DNA of 8,070 nt from Oligoflexia bacterium (lineage in GTDB: Bacteria; Bdellovibrionota; Bdellovibrionia; Bdellovibrionales; UBA1609), in NCBI GenBank assembly GCA_026914095.1, contig JAPPIY010000193.1:1-8070 (forward strand). Reading direction: 5' to 3'. The notes beneath the pieces are model-generated. The model was not told where the DNA came from, did no database searches, and saw only the letters and a list, made by a program, of their open reading frames with translations. Shown piece by piece: positions 1-5,875 of the stretch. The position numbers were made by a program, and so were the translations under genes. How positions within the stretch are numbered: the stretch's first letter is position 1; each line of letters begins with the position of its first letter.

Positions 1-1597
1 TGACAGCAAAGCCTCTCACAGGGCCTGAGCTAAAATAAATGAGAACAAAACAAACAATAGCTGTTGTGATATTAGCATCTAAAATGGCTGAAAAGGCATT
101 TCCAAAACCGTCTTTAACGGCCAGCTTTAAGCTGGCTCCTTTTCTTAATTCTTCCTTAATTCTTTCAAAAATAATCACATTGGCGTCCACAGCCATACCG
201 ATTGTTAAAATAATTCCCGCAACACCGGGCAAAGTTAAAGTGGCGGAGAGAGAAGACATGAGAGCCAATAGAAAATACATATTGGCTATAAGAGAAATAT
301 TGGCTATCACTCCTAAACTCTTATAGTAAAAGAGCATAAATAAAATAACTAAAACCAACCCGATCATTCCCGCTTTTTTTCCTTTTTCAATGGAATCTTT
401 TCCTAAAGTGGGGCCCACTGTTTTTTCTTCCAATTGGTGGAGATGAGCTGGCAAAGCGCCCGCTCTCAAACTGGTTGCAATCATGTTGGCTTCATTTAAC
501 ATTTCGTCATAATTTCCAGCTCCTAGAGAAATCTGCCCTCTGTCAGAAATTCGGGACTGCACATTAGGAGCCGATTTTAAGACATTGTCTAAAATAACAG
601 CCAGTTGTTTTCCAATAGATTTTCCTGTCAGATTAGAGAAGCTTTTTCGGCCTTCCGGTTGAAATCTAAAAGAAACCAAAGGGTTGTTTGTGTCTGGGTC
701 AAAAGCAACTGAAGCGTCTTCCAGCAGACCTCCCTGAATGCTTTGATTCATATCTACAAGATAAGGGATTTTACCGGCTTTCATATTTAAGGCGCTGGGT
801 GCTTTTTCAAAAACAATTCGGGAGTTTTCCGGCAATTTGCTTTTTAAATCGGCGTTGATTCTTCGGACATACTCTCTATAAGTGATAGTGTTGTCCTCCA
901 TAGAATAACCGCCAGACTTTTCCACTTCTTGAATTAAAGGCTGTAATTTTTCAGCCGGAAATTCTGTATTGACAATAGCTAGCTCCAACCGCGCCGTTTT
1001 TTGTATCAGCTCTTTGGCTCTTTTGGAGTCTTCTATGCCGGGGAGCTGAACTAAAATCCGATCCTCTCCCTGCGCGCTGATAAGAGGCTCACTCACTCCA
1101 AACTCATCAATCCGATTCCTAATGACTTCAATGGATTGTTTGATAGCCTGCTCTTTTAAATCTGTCACTCTTGTTTCATAATAAGCCAGTTTAATCTGAG
1201 AGGGTTTGGTCTCCAAAATTTGCAGGTTAGAGGAAAAACGGGACTTTTTAATCCATTCTACCGCTCTATTTCTATCCTCTTCTTTTTCTAATTTTAGGAA
1301 TAAAAAGAAGGGTTTTTTTGAGCTTGTGGATAGGCTTGTTTTTATATCTTCTTTTGCGAGCGCTGATTTTATATCAATTCCCTGGCGGTTCAGCCGCTCT
1401 TGCACAATTTCATCTACATCCGCTGATAAAACCAGGTGCAGGCCCCCTTGAATATCCAAGCCATAAACCAGCTTATTTTTAGAAGGCCACCAAGAAAGGT
1501 CTTTTAAGGAGATAAAATTTGGAGTTAGGTAGATCAAACCCAATAAAAAGGAGACAGAAAGAATGACAAAACGAGCTTTTAAACTTTCAACAAACAT
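1..1597 (-). CDS. secD: Protein translocase subunit SecD (3' end beyond window)
   Basis: SecD is the inner-membrane partner of SecF. It uses the proton-motive force to help SecYEG/SecA complete export, acting on the periplasmic side. The first 532 residues are readable from the ATG at 1597. TM1 is at about residues 9-27, followed by the D1 hallmark GLDIQGG (46-52), the P1 domain with FGVSEPLI (166-173) and QLPG (184-187), and SLRAGALPA (376-384). TM2 is at about 410-425. The strongly conserved MAVDANVIIFERIKEEL is at about 468-484 and precedes a further TM (about 511-523). The frame is intact to the left edge, where the last C-terminal segment is missing. The start has only a weak ribosome binding site. 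yajC lies upstream on the same strand, as in the usual yajC-secD-secF order, but 452 bp away. Identity is secure. Confidence 0.97.
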   Translation of the reverse strand, partial: MFVESLKARFVILSVSFLLGLIYLTPNFISLKDLSWWPSKNKLVYGLDIQGGLHLVLSADVDEIVQERLNRQGIDIKSALAKEDIKTSLSTSSKKPFFLFLKLEKEEDRNRAVEWIKKSRFSSNLQILETKPSQIKLAYYETRVTDLKEQAIKQSIEVIRNRIDEFGVSEPLISAQGEDRILVQLPGIEDSKRAKELIQKTARLELAIVNTEFPAEKLQPLIQEVEKSGGYSMEDNTITYREYVRRINADLKSKLPENSRIVFEKAPSALNMKAGKIPYLVDMNQSIQGGLLEDASVAFDPDTNNPLVSFRFQPEGRKSFSNLTGKSIGKQLAVILDNVLKSAPNVQSRISDRGQISLGAGNYDEMLNEANMIATSLRAGALPAHLHQLEEKTVGPTLGKDSIEKGKKAGMIGLVLVILFMLFYYKSLGVIANISLIANMYFLLALMSSLSATLTLPGVAGIILTIGMAVDANVIIFERIKEELRKGASLKLAVKDGFGNAFSAILDANITTAIVCFVLIYFSSGPVRGFAV

Positions 1598-1805
1598 AAT
1601 TGTCTCAAAAAGATTTTTCTGTTTTAGTGCAGATTTTTGTCTGAGTCAATCTTATTATTTGGCTTTATTTTTGAAAAATATACGCTGTTTAGATAGACTT
1701 CATTTGATTATTTTGTTTGCGGTAAGAGCTAATTCTTTATAGATAAAGGGCGTTTAGAAATTTAGTCCTAAGCTTTATTGCTAGATAAGCCTTGTAATGA
1801 AATGT

Positions 1806-1897
1806 ATACGGATCCTGTTTGAGTTTTTCGTTGTCTTTGTCTTTCCCGCGAAAGCGGGAATCCAACTAAAACTTGAATTTTCAAACAAGATCCGTAT
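1806..1897. repeat. Palindromic repeat element, copy 1 (best formed)
   Basis: The ends are inverted repeats: ATACGGATCCTGTTTGA (1806-1822) against TCAAACAAGATCCGTAT (1881-1897), matching at 16 of 17 positions. At the centre is a perfect 7-bp hairpin, TTCCCGC-GAAA-GCGGGAA (1843-1860), with a GNRA-type tetraloop. The transcript could fold into one long rod. The end motif GATCCTGTTTGA recurs at 7401, and a close variant (GATCTGGTTTGA) ends the copy inside yajC. It resembles, in architecture only, the small palindromic elements of rickettsial genomes. Confidence 0.8.
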
Positions 1898-1964
1898 TAT
1901 CTGAAATTAATTATTTTGGAAACAGCCAAAAAGCTCCTTGTTGAAAAGAAAAACTTAGAGATTA

Positions 1965-2035
1965 AAGACTCAAAACCTCGGCCATGCGTTTTGCCAAATA
2001 GGGACTTATTCAGCTGTAGTGTGTTCAAATCTGAA
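1965..2035. repeat. Degenerate palindromic repeat remnant
   Basis: The core GGCCATGCGTTTTGCC (1980-1995) matches the core of the copy in yajC (GGCCATGCTTTCGCG, 2542-2556) and of the copy upstream of yajC (GGGCATGCTTTTGCGGG, 3106-3122). A TTCAAATCTGAAC stretch (2024-2036) may be a decayed end repeat. Boundaries are uncertain; it is called a remnant only because of the shared core. Confidence 0.35.
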
Positions 2036-2049
2036 CTCGTTTTGAGCTT

Positions 2050-2649
2050 TTAATTTCTGAGTTTTTCTTTCTTTTTTGGATTTTTTTGTGGTTGGTTTGC
2101 GTCTCCTGTGTAAGAGGCTATCTGTGATTTTGCAATGCGGATGCGGACATTTTCAGCCACTTCTAATATTACAAAGCTGTCCGTCAAACCTTCAATACGG
2201 CCGTAAATGCCGCTGTTGGTTAAAACCTCATCTCCTCTTTTGATTTTTGACAAAAAATCTCCATGTTGCTTGTGTTTTTTTTGCTGGGGCCGGATCAAAA
2301 TGAAATAGAAAAACAATCCTATTAAAAGGAAGGGAAAAAACTGTTCAAAGGCATTGGGTTTCGGGCTGTCAGCAGTGTTGGAATAAGAGTTAAAGCTGTA
2401 AAAAAATAAAGCAAAATGAATAAGCGATGGCTGTAAGCTATAAAGAAAGGAAGCAAGGGGAATGGACCGGCTCTTGCGTTTAGACGGATCTGGTTTGAAT
2501 TTTAAAGTTTTTTCTGGCGATTCCTGTCCTCGTTTCCACAAGGCCATGCTTTCGCGAAATGACTGCCATGCTGAAACTTCAAACCGGATCAGTTTAAAAG
2601 CAATGAGTCTTTTCAGCCGATCGGGATATTTTTTCAAATGATTAAACAT
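2050..2649 (-). CDS. yajC: YajC, Sec translocon accessory subunit, with N-terminal extension
   Basis: YajC is a small inner-membrane protein of the SecDF-YajC complex. The C-terminal half is classical: a transmembrane helix (about residues 104-119) running into LIRPQQKK (118-125), then KRGDEVLTNSGIYGRIEGL (137-155) and a small cytoplasmic beta domain, ending in a Lys-rich tail. At 199 residues it is well above the usual 90-130. The extra N-terminal part contains residues about 20-56 encoded by a palindromic repeat (2484-2590), and then a hydrophobic segment (64-86). No ATG, GTG or TTG start lies between Met35 and the transmembrane helix, so the start at 2649 or Met35 must be used. The ribosome binding site is weak (AGGA about 15 nt upstream). 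The YajC identity is secure; the true start is not. Confidence 0.9.
   Translation of the reverse strand: MFNHLKKYPDRLKRLIAFKLIRFEVSAWQSFRESMALWKRGQESPEKTLKFKPDPSKRKSRSIPLASFLYSLQPSLIHFALFFYSFNSYSNTADSPKPNAFEQFFPFLLIGLFFYFILIRPQQKKHKQHGDFLSKIKRGDEVLTNSGIYGRIEGLTDSFVILEVAENVRIRIAKSQIASYTGDANQPQKNPKKKEKLRN
2484..2590. repeat. Palindromic repeat element inserted in frame in yajC
   Basis: The ends GATCTGGTTTGAATTTT (2487-2503) and AAACTTCAAACCGGATC (2574-2590) are inverted repeats matching at 15 of 17 positions. Internal sequence AAGTTTTTTCTGGCGATT (2505-2522) and the following CCTCG...GGCCATGCTTT are shared with the noncoding copy at 3053-3170. The element therefore contributes about 37 codons of yajC without a stop on the coding strand. 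This explains most of the abnormal N-terminal length of the protein. Confidence 0.75.
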
Positions 2650-2718
2650 AACTGAGAGTTTATTCCTGTAAAGGCTTTAATAAAAAAAAGGGGCAATGTA
2701 AAGTAAAAAAATCTGAAG

Positions 2719-2724
2719 ATTATA
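2719..2724 (-). promoter_or_regulatory. Possible -10 box for yajC
   Basis: On the minus strand the arm reads TATAAT, 70 bp upstream of the yajC start. There is no good -35 hexamer at 16-18 bp, so this rests on the -10 match and position only. Confidence 0.3.
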
Positions 2725-3052
2725 TTTAACACCACATAGATAAATTTTAAAACAAAGATAAGGCTCAAATTTATGGGATTTTATAAAAATTGTCCACAGC
2801 TTATTTTTCAAACTTCATAAAAACCGCTCAATTTCGGGAATTATAGACTTAACTTTCCATTTTTCTTGCCTTGACTTTGTTTTTTTAAGCTTTTTCTGTT
2901 TTTTTACTTATCCCTTATGACTCCTTTTTTCTGCTAAAAACTCTTTTATTTTCTTAGCTTTAAAGTCTTTATGGAAAATCAAATATATAATACCCATTTA
3001 GGCTGAAAAAATAGGCTTGGCTTCTCAAAAAACCTCATCTTTAGATTTTTCT

Positions 3053-3170
3053 GATTCTGTAAATTTTGAAGTTTTTTCTGGCGATTTCCACCCTCGCTGT
3101 CGCGAGGGCATGCTTTTGCGGGAGGTTCTATCTTCTGGGAGAAGATGAATGGCAAGCTAAAATCGGATCG
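3053..3170. repeat. Palindromic repeat element, noncoding copy upstream of yajC
   Basis: It shares AAGTTTTTTCTGGCGATT (about 3069-3086) and downstream CCTCG and GGCATGCTTT motifs with the yajC copy, in the same orientation. It contains two perfect 7-bp hairpins: CCCTCGC-TGTC-GCGAGGG (3091-3108) and ATCTTCT-GGG-AGAAGAT (3130-3146). The end repeats are more decayed (GATTCTGTAAATTTT against AAAATCGGATCGGTAT). It is nested inside the 493-bp inverted-repeat-bounded segment. Confidence 0.65.
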
Positions 3171-3203
3171 GTATAAACTGTAAAAAATTACATAGGTGTT
3201 AAA

Positions 3204-3209
3204 TATAAT
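3204..3209 (+). promoter_or_regulatory. Possible -10 box for the tRNA-Leu genes
   Basis: A perfect TATAAT lies 74 bp upstream of the first tRNA, in the right-hand inverted-repeat arm. No convincing -35 is visible, so this is tentative. Confidence 0.3.
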
Positions 3210-3283
3210 CCCCGAAAAATTAAAAAATGGAATCCGTTGGACAAATTCAGTTTTTAGTAGTAGAAATAGACTGCTTTAGCGAA

Positions 3284-3371
3284 GTGCCTGTGCTGGAATT
3301 GGTAGACAGGCTAGGTTGAGGGCCTAGTGCCCATTTTGGGTGTAAGCGTTCAAGTCGCTTCAGGCACACCA
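3284..3371 (+). tRNA. tRNA-Leu(GAG)
   Basis: The acceptor strands GTGCCTG and CAGGCAC pair fully and are followed by A-CCA. The anticodon arm is CTAGG-TTGAGGG-CCTAG, giving anticodon GAG, which reads CUC and CUU. A long variable arm (TGCCC-ATTTT-GGGT), typical of the type II tRNA for leucine, precedes the T arm AAGCG-TTCAAGT-CGCTT. CCA is encoded. It lies 9 bp upstream of the second tRNA-Leu and is probably co-transcribed with it. Confidence 0.96.
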
Positions 3372-3380
3372 TAATTTAGA

Positions 3381-3467
3381 GCCTTGGTGGCGGAATTGGC
3401 AGACGCGCTGGATTCAAAATCCAGTGAGGGCAACCTCATGGGAGTTCGAGTCTCCCCCGGGGCACCA
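3381..3467 (+). tRNA. tRNA-Leu(CAA)
   Basis: The acceptor strands GCCTTGG and CCGGGGC pair with two G-U pairs, followed by A-CCA. The anticodon arm CTGGA-TTCAAAA-TCCAG gives anticodon CAA, which reads UUG. The variable arm TGAGG-GCAA-CCTCA and the T arm GGGAG-TTCGAGT-CTCCC are complete. The last 16 nt, CTCCCCCGGGGCACCA, recur at 6657 with the discriminator A missing, so this 3' end is one edge of a long direct repeat. Confidence 0.96.
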
Positions 3468-3667
3468 TTTTGTAAGTTTTTTAAAAAATAGCTTGCGCAG
3501 TGATTTTATATTAGGTTGAGCTTTATTTAATAAAGTCAATCAAGGAGGTTAAAATGAACAAATATCTTATTCTTTTTCTGCTTAGTTTCTTATTTTTATC
3601 AGCTTGCAATAACGAAGGCAGTGTTCCGGTTATAGAGGGTGTTAGTAATGGCGGCGAAAGCCTTGCT
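3452..3667 (+). repeat. Direct repeat copy 1: tRNA-Leu tail plus lipoprotein leader
   Basis: This segment and 6657-6868 align along their whole length. I count about 14 differences over about 215 positions, including two single-base gaps. The repeat covers the tRNA 3' end, the spacer, a CTTTATTTAATAAAG palindrome, the ribosome binding site, and the coding sequence for the lipoprotein signal peptide and first mature residues. Similarity stops sharply after the codons for NGGES. Confidence 0.9.
3521..3535. promoter_or_regulatory. Conserved palindrome before the lipoprotein gene
   Basis: CTTTATTTAATAAAG is a perfect 7-bp-arm palindrome lying just upstream of the ribosome binding site. It is unchanged in the second copy (6725-6739) although nearby bases differ. 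It could be an operator or a small 5'-UTR hairpin; its function is unknown. Confidence 0.35.
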
Positions 3668-3718
3668 GAAGGAAATACTAATAATAAAGAGAATGATCCC
3701 GCTCCCTCTGCTGAATAA
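3554..3718 (+). CDS. Small lipoprotein, 54 residues (paralogue of the gene at 6757)
   Basis: The protein begins MNKYLILFLLSFLFLSAC, a lipoprotein signal peptide with lipobox LSAC and Cys18 as the lipidated residue. The mature part is only about 37 residues, hydrophilic and Asn/Glu-rich (through NGGES), ending in PAPSAE. It should be a short acylated peptide anchored in a membrane facing the periplasm or the surface. The start is firm: AAGGAGG lies just upstream (3542-3548) at good spacing. It directly follows tRNA-Leu(CAA) with no obvious terminator between. The first 37 or so codons match the gene at 6757, after which the two diverge completely. I cannot name a family; it may be a truncated version of a longer lipoprotein. 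Confidence 0.75.
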   Translation: MNKYLILFLLSFLFLSACNNEGSVPVIEGVSNGGESLAEGNTNNKENDPAPSAE

Positions 3719-3740
3719 GAGCCTGTTTATAAACAAAAAT

Positions 3741-3758
3741 GTCTCCTGTTAGGGAGGT
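3741..3758. terminator. Hairpin between convergent genes
   Basis: GTCTCCT-GTTA-GGGAGGT forms a 7-bp stem on the plus strand with three G-U pairs, 22 bp after the small lipoprotein stop. An A-rich run on its left gives ATTTTTG after the hairpin on the minus strand, downstream of the 211-residue lipoprotein gene. Similar flanking sequence (TTTATAAA before, GTCCTT after) surrounds the hairpin at 6445. The terminator role is inferred. Confidence 0.4.
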
Positions 3759-3814
3759 GTCCTTATTAGATATTTTAAGTGTTAGCTATTTTGTGGTTAA
3801 GAAGAAAGAATATA

Positions 3815-4450
3815 TTACTTGTGAAAGTCAACTTCTCTATAACAACCCTCATAAAAAGACCTTTTTCTAAACTCTTCAGGAGGGAGGATTCCTCTTTCTG
3901 CTAATACTTTTAATTCCTTTCCTTGATCATCTACAAGAATGGCTTTTATTTTTGCTCCGTCTTTGTGGTAGGGAACATGAGTCCAAACTGTAGTAGCTAT
4001 ACCTTCTTTTATTTTTTTTATCTCATCTGGGACAAAATACAAGCTCCTTATATTTGGCGGATATTTTTTTATTTTTTCTTTAAACTCTATGATAGATCTT
4101 CTTCCAGAGTTAGAAAGAATAGGTAACCTTTCATGAAGAAGCTTATTATTTTTATCATACAACCTAAACCGTATTGAAACCAGGTCCTCATCAAGATATT
4201 TATTATCTGTAAGATAATAACAATACGAATCTTGATCCTCATTTTCGAAATAGAAGTTTTTATTATTTTCTGTAAAAGTGTATTTACCAGTAATTCGTAT
4301 TTCTTTTGGAAGATCGGTCTCTGATTTATAAGGGTCTTCTTCATATAGAATATCTATAGGCTCTGAGGGGTCTGAGACAGCATATTCTTTCTTGCAGGAA
4401 ATAAGAAATACAGAACATAGAATAAGAAGTATTTTAAAATAGAGCTTCAT
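3815..4450 (-). CDS. Hypothetical lipoprotein, 211 residues
   Basis: The N-terminus MKLYFKILLILCSVFLISC is a lipoprotein signal peptide with lipobox LISC, lipidated at Cys19. The mature protein is charged and has alternating strand-like segments (for example EIRITGKYTF at about 50-59, VSIRFRLYD, KIKAILVDDQGKELKVL), suggesting a beta-rich domain. Two further Cys (in SYCYYL and EGCYR) could form a disulfide. I do not recognise a family. It starts 48 bp after the metalloprotease stop on the same strand, so the two probably form one operon and the lipoprotein may be a partner or anchor for the protease. This partnership is inference from position only. The ribosome binding site is weak (AAGA). 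Confidence 0.8.
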   Translation of the reverse strand: MKLYFKILLILCSVFLISCKKEYAVSDPSEPIDILYEEDPYKSETDLPKEIRITGKYTFTENNKNFYFENEDQDSYCYYLTDNKYLDEDLVSIRFRLYDKNNKLLHERLPILSNSGRRSIIEFKEKIKKYPPNIRSLYFVPDEIKKIKEGIATTVWTHVPYHKDGAKIKAILVDDQGKELKVLAERGILPPEEFRKRSFYEGCYREVDFHK

Positions 4451-4498
4451 TCTTATATCTTACAGATGTTTTTATATTTTTCAATAAGGTTTTATTCA

Positions 4499-5875
4499 TT
4501 ATTTTGATGCTTTTTGTAATTTTCTTGAAAATAACACTCTTTCCTTAGCGCCATTTATGAATTGTTTTATAACAACTTCATAATCTTCAGTTTCTCCATA
4601 TTTTAAAGGCAGAGCAACCGTTATAGGAACAGAAGATAGCTTGTAGGTCTGATGATTTTCTCCTCCCTCTTTTAAAAATTCTATCTCCACAAAACTAGAT
4701 AAACGATTGGTATAAATAATCTCTTCTCCCAGCTTTAACTCAATTTGAATATCCCCCCCTTCAATAAAAGGCGTCAATAAACCACCTTCTTTATAAATCT
4801 CTATTTTAGGATCATAAAGAAATTTCTCTTCTTCTGGGTTCTCACTTTTTAAATAAATACCAGAAATAATAACAATCGGATCATTTTTAACAGCTTTGTC
4901 TTTTGATAAAACTGTATCTCTATTTAAGGGAGTGTTTGGAAGAGTGGGAGCTAATCTCCTATTGTCTTCCTTAAGCAAAGAAACGAACAGTTTTTGGAAA
5001 GTCTCTCTATCTATCCACTTTTGGTTGATAGATGTATTGCCAGAATGCATAATGCTGAATAAATCTACTTCAATTTTTCTAAACTTAAGACTTCTACCTA
5101 TTTCATATTTATTGCAGTCTTTTAGCGCTTCATATTTAAAATCCCTACATTTTTCATTAGAGTCATAAAACTCTTTCCTTTGCCCTAAACTATGACCCAG
5201 CTCATGAGACAGAGTTCCGTCTTGATAGCTATCCTCCCTCACAAATACGACATTAGAGCTTCCTCCGCTTTTTGAAGAAGACCACTCCCACCATAAAAAC
5301 TCTGTTTTAGCTGTATAACTCTGCCTATGAAGCACAAAACCATAGGTATCTAAAGCTCCTATCGCGTCCTTTCTTTCGTATGAATTGGCTTCATGAAAAG
5401 ACAGATATTCCATGGGAATAATCGCCATCATCTTATTCTCCACCTCACTCTGTTTTATCCTCCATCTCTCCAGTTCGTTAATATCTTCTAAAATTCCTAT
5501 AGATGCTGAGTACTTTCCTGGACCATACAATCTAATAGGCGCATTATCACAATGTCCATTCAAACTGATTATATCACGATAAACCCGAAAAGCGCCCTCT
5601 GCTAAGGGAAACATCTCCGGCAGATAGTCTTGAATCTCATCTGAAAATTTAACGCTCTCTACAGCCCTACTGCTGACAGAACTATAAGGCCAATAGGGAA
5701 GATTATTTGTTCTGTAAGTTTCTTGATAAGTTCTAGGCAGTCCTATTTGATATATAGGATATTCTGTTAAGGGCTTGCAGTTTCTATTACTCAGCTTGGC
5801 AAATCTCAAATCCAGCTTTTTTGTCTCCCAGACAGTCTTTAAAAGAAGTTTCATCATAACAGGAGGGGTTCTCAT
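4499..5875 (-). CDS. Secreted zinc metalloprotease-like protein, main C-terminal part (frameshifted)
   Basis: This frame carries the catalytic region: HELGHSLG (residues 224-231), which is the HExxHxxG zinc motif with Glu225 as general base. It is followed 46 residues later by SIMHSG (274-279), like the metzincin Met-turn. The usual third ligand position (HExxHxxGxxH) is Lys234; Glu235 or Asp238 could substitute. Residues about 310-458 form a strand-rich C-terminal domain. The frame lacks its own signal peptide and ribosome binding site. Residues 1 to about 30 look like out-of-frame sequence, while LTEYPIYQIGLPRTY onward looks genuine. The frame overlaps the upstream 174-residue frame by 89 bp in the +1 frame, so both are best read as one gene of about 600 codons broken by a frameshift. 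The exact protease family is not assigned. Confidence 0.75.
   Translation of the reverse strand: MRTPPVMMKLLLKTVWETKKLDLRFAKLSNRNCKPLTEYPIYQIGLPRTYQETYRTNNLPYWPYSSVSSRAVESVKFSDEIQDYLPEMFPLAEGAFRVYRDIISLNGHCDNAPIRLYGPGKYSASIGILEDINELERWRIKQSEVENKMMAIIPMEYLSFHEANSYERKDAIGALDTYGFVLHRQSYTAKTEFLWWEWSSSKSGGSSNVVFVREDSYQDGTLSHELGHSLGQRKEFYDSNEKCRDFKYEALKDCNKYEIGRSLKFRKIEVDLFSIMHSGNTSINQKWIDRETFQKLFVSLLKEDNRRLAPTLPNTPLNRDTVLSKDKAVKNDPIVIISGIYLKSENPEEEKFLYDPKIEIYKEGGLLTPFIEGGDIQIELKLGEEIIYTNRLSSFVEIEFLKEGGENHQTYKLSSVPITVALPLKYGETEDYEVVIKQFINGAKERVLFSRKLQKASK

Larger units (their letters stand above)
1598..2049. other. Long yajC-secD intergenic region with two palindromic repeats
   Basis: This 452-bp stretch between the yajC stop and the secD start holds no convincing gene in any frame. 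It contains a well-formed palindromic element (1806-1897) and a degenerate relative (about 1965-2035). yajC and secD are usually nearly adjacent, so the spacing probably reflects repeat insertion. Whether secD is still co-transcribed with yajC, or has its own promoter here, cannot be decided by eye. Confidence 0.6.
2718..3210. repeat. 493-bp segment bounded by 16-bp perfect inverted repeats
   Basis: GATTATATTTAACACC (2718-2733) is the exact reverse complement of GGTGTTAAATATAATC (3195-3210). The similarity continues weakly inward for about 15 more bases. There is no open frame inside and no clear target-site duplication. It could be a non-autonomous mobile element or MITE-like remnant, or two copies of a promoter-containing motif facing opposite genes. 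Confidence 0.5.
2650..3283. other. Gene-free region between yajC and the tRNA genes
   Basis: The 634 bp between the divergent yajC start and the first tRNA contain no supportable gene in any frame. They hold a pair of 16-bp perfect inverted repeats (2718-2733 and 3195-3210) and, between these, a palindromic repeat copy (3053-3170). Each inverted-repeat arm contains TATAAT pointing outward. The part at 2780-3050 is AT-rich with no further structure I can support. Confidence 0.6.

Noticed and set aside
39..326. Plus-strand 95-codon frame at the left edge
   Set aside because: Antisense to the highly conserved C-terminal membrane region of SecD.
1843..1860. Rho-independent terminator between yajC and secD
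   Set aside because: The hairpin is strong, but no T-run follows on the minus strand, and it sits at the centre of a palindromic repeat, which explains it better.
2790..2798. DnaA box and possible replication origin (TGTCCACAG)
   Set aside because: A single near-match in AT-rich DNA, with no cluster of boxes and no dnaA, dnaN or gyrB nearby.
3923..4126. Plus-strand 67-codon frame rich in Phe and Tyr
   Set aside because: It lies wholly opposite the well-supported 211-residue lipoprotein gene and has the low-complexity composition of an antisense frame.
5787..5805. Programmed +1 frameshift site in the metalloprotease gene
   Set aside because: No known slippery motif of the prfB type is visible at the two tandem stops, so I do not claim recoding; mutation or a sequencing error is simpler.
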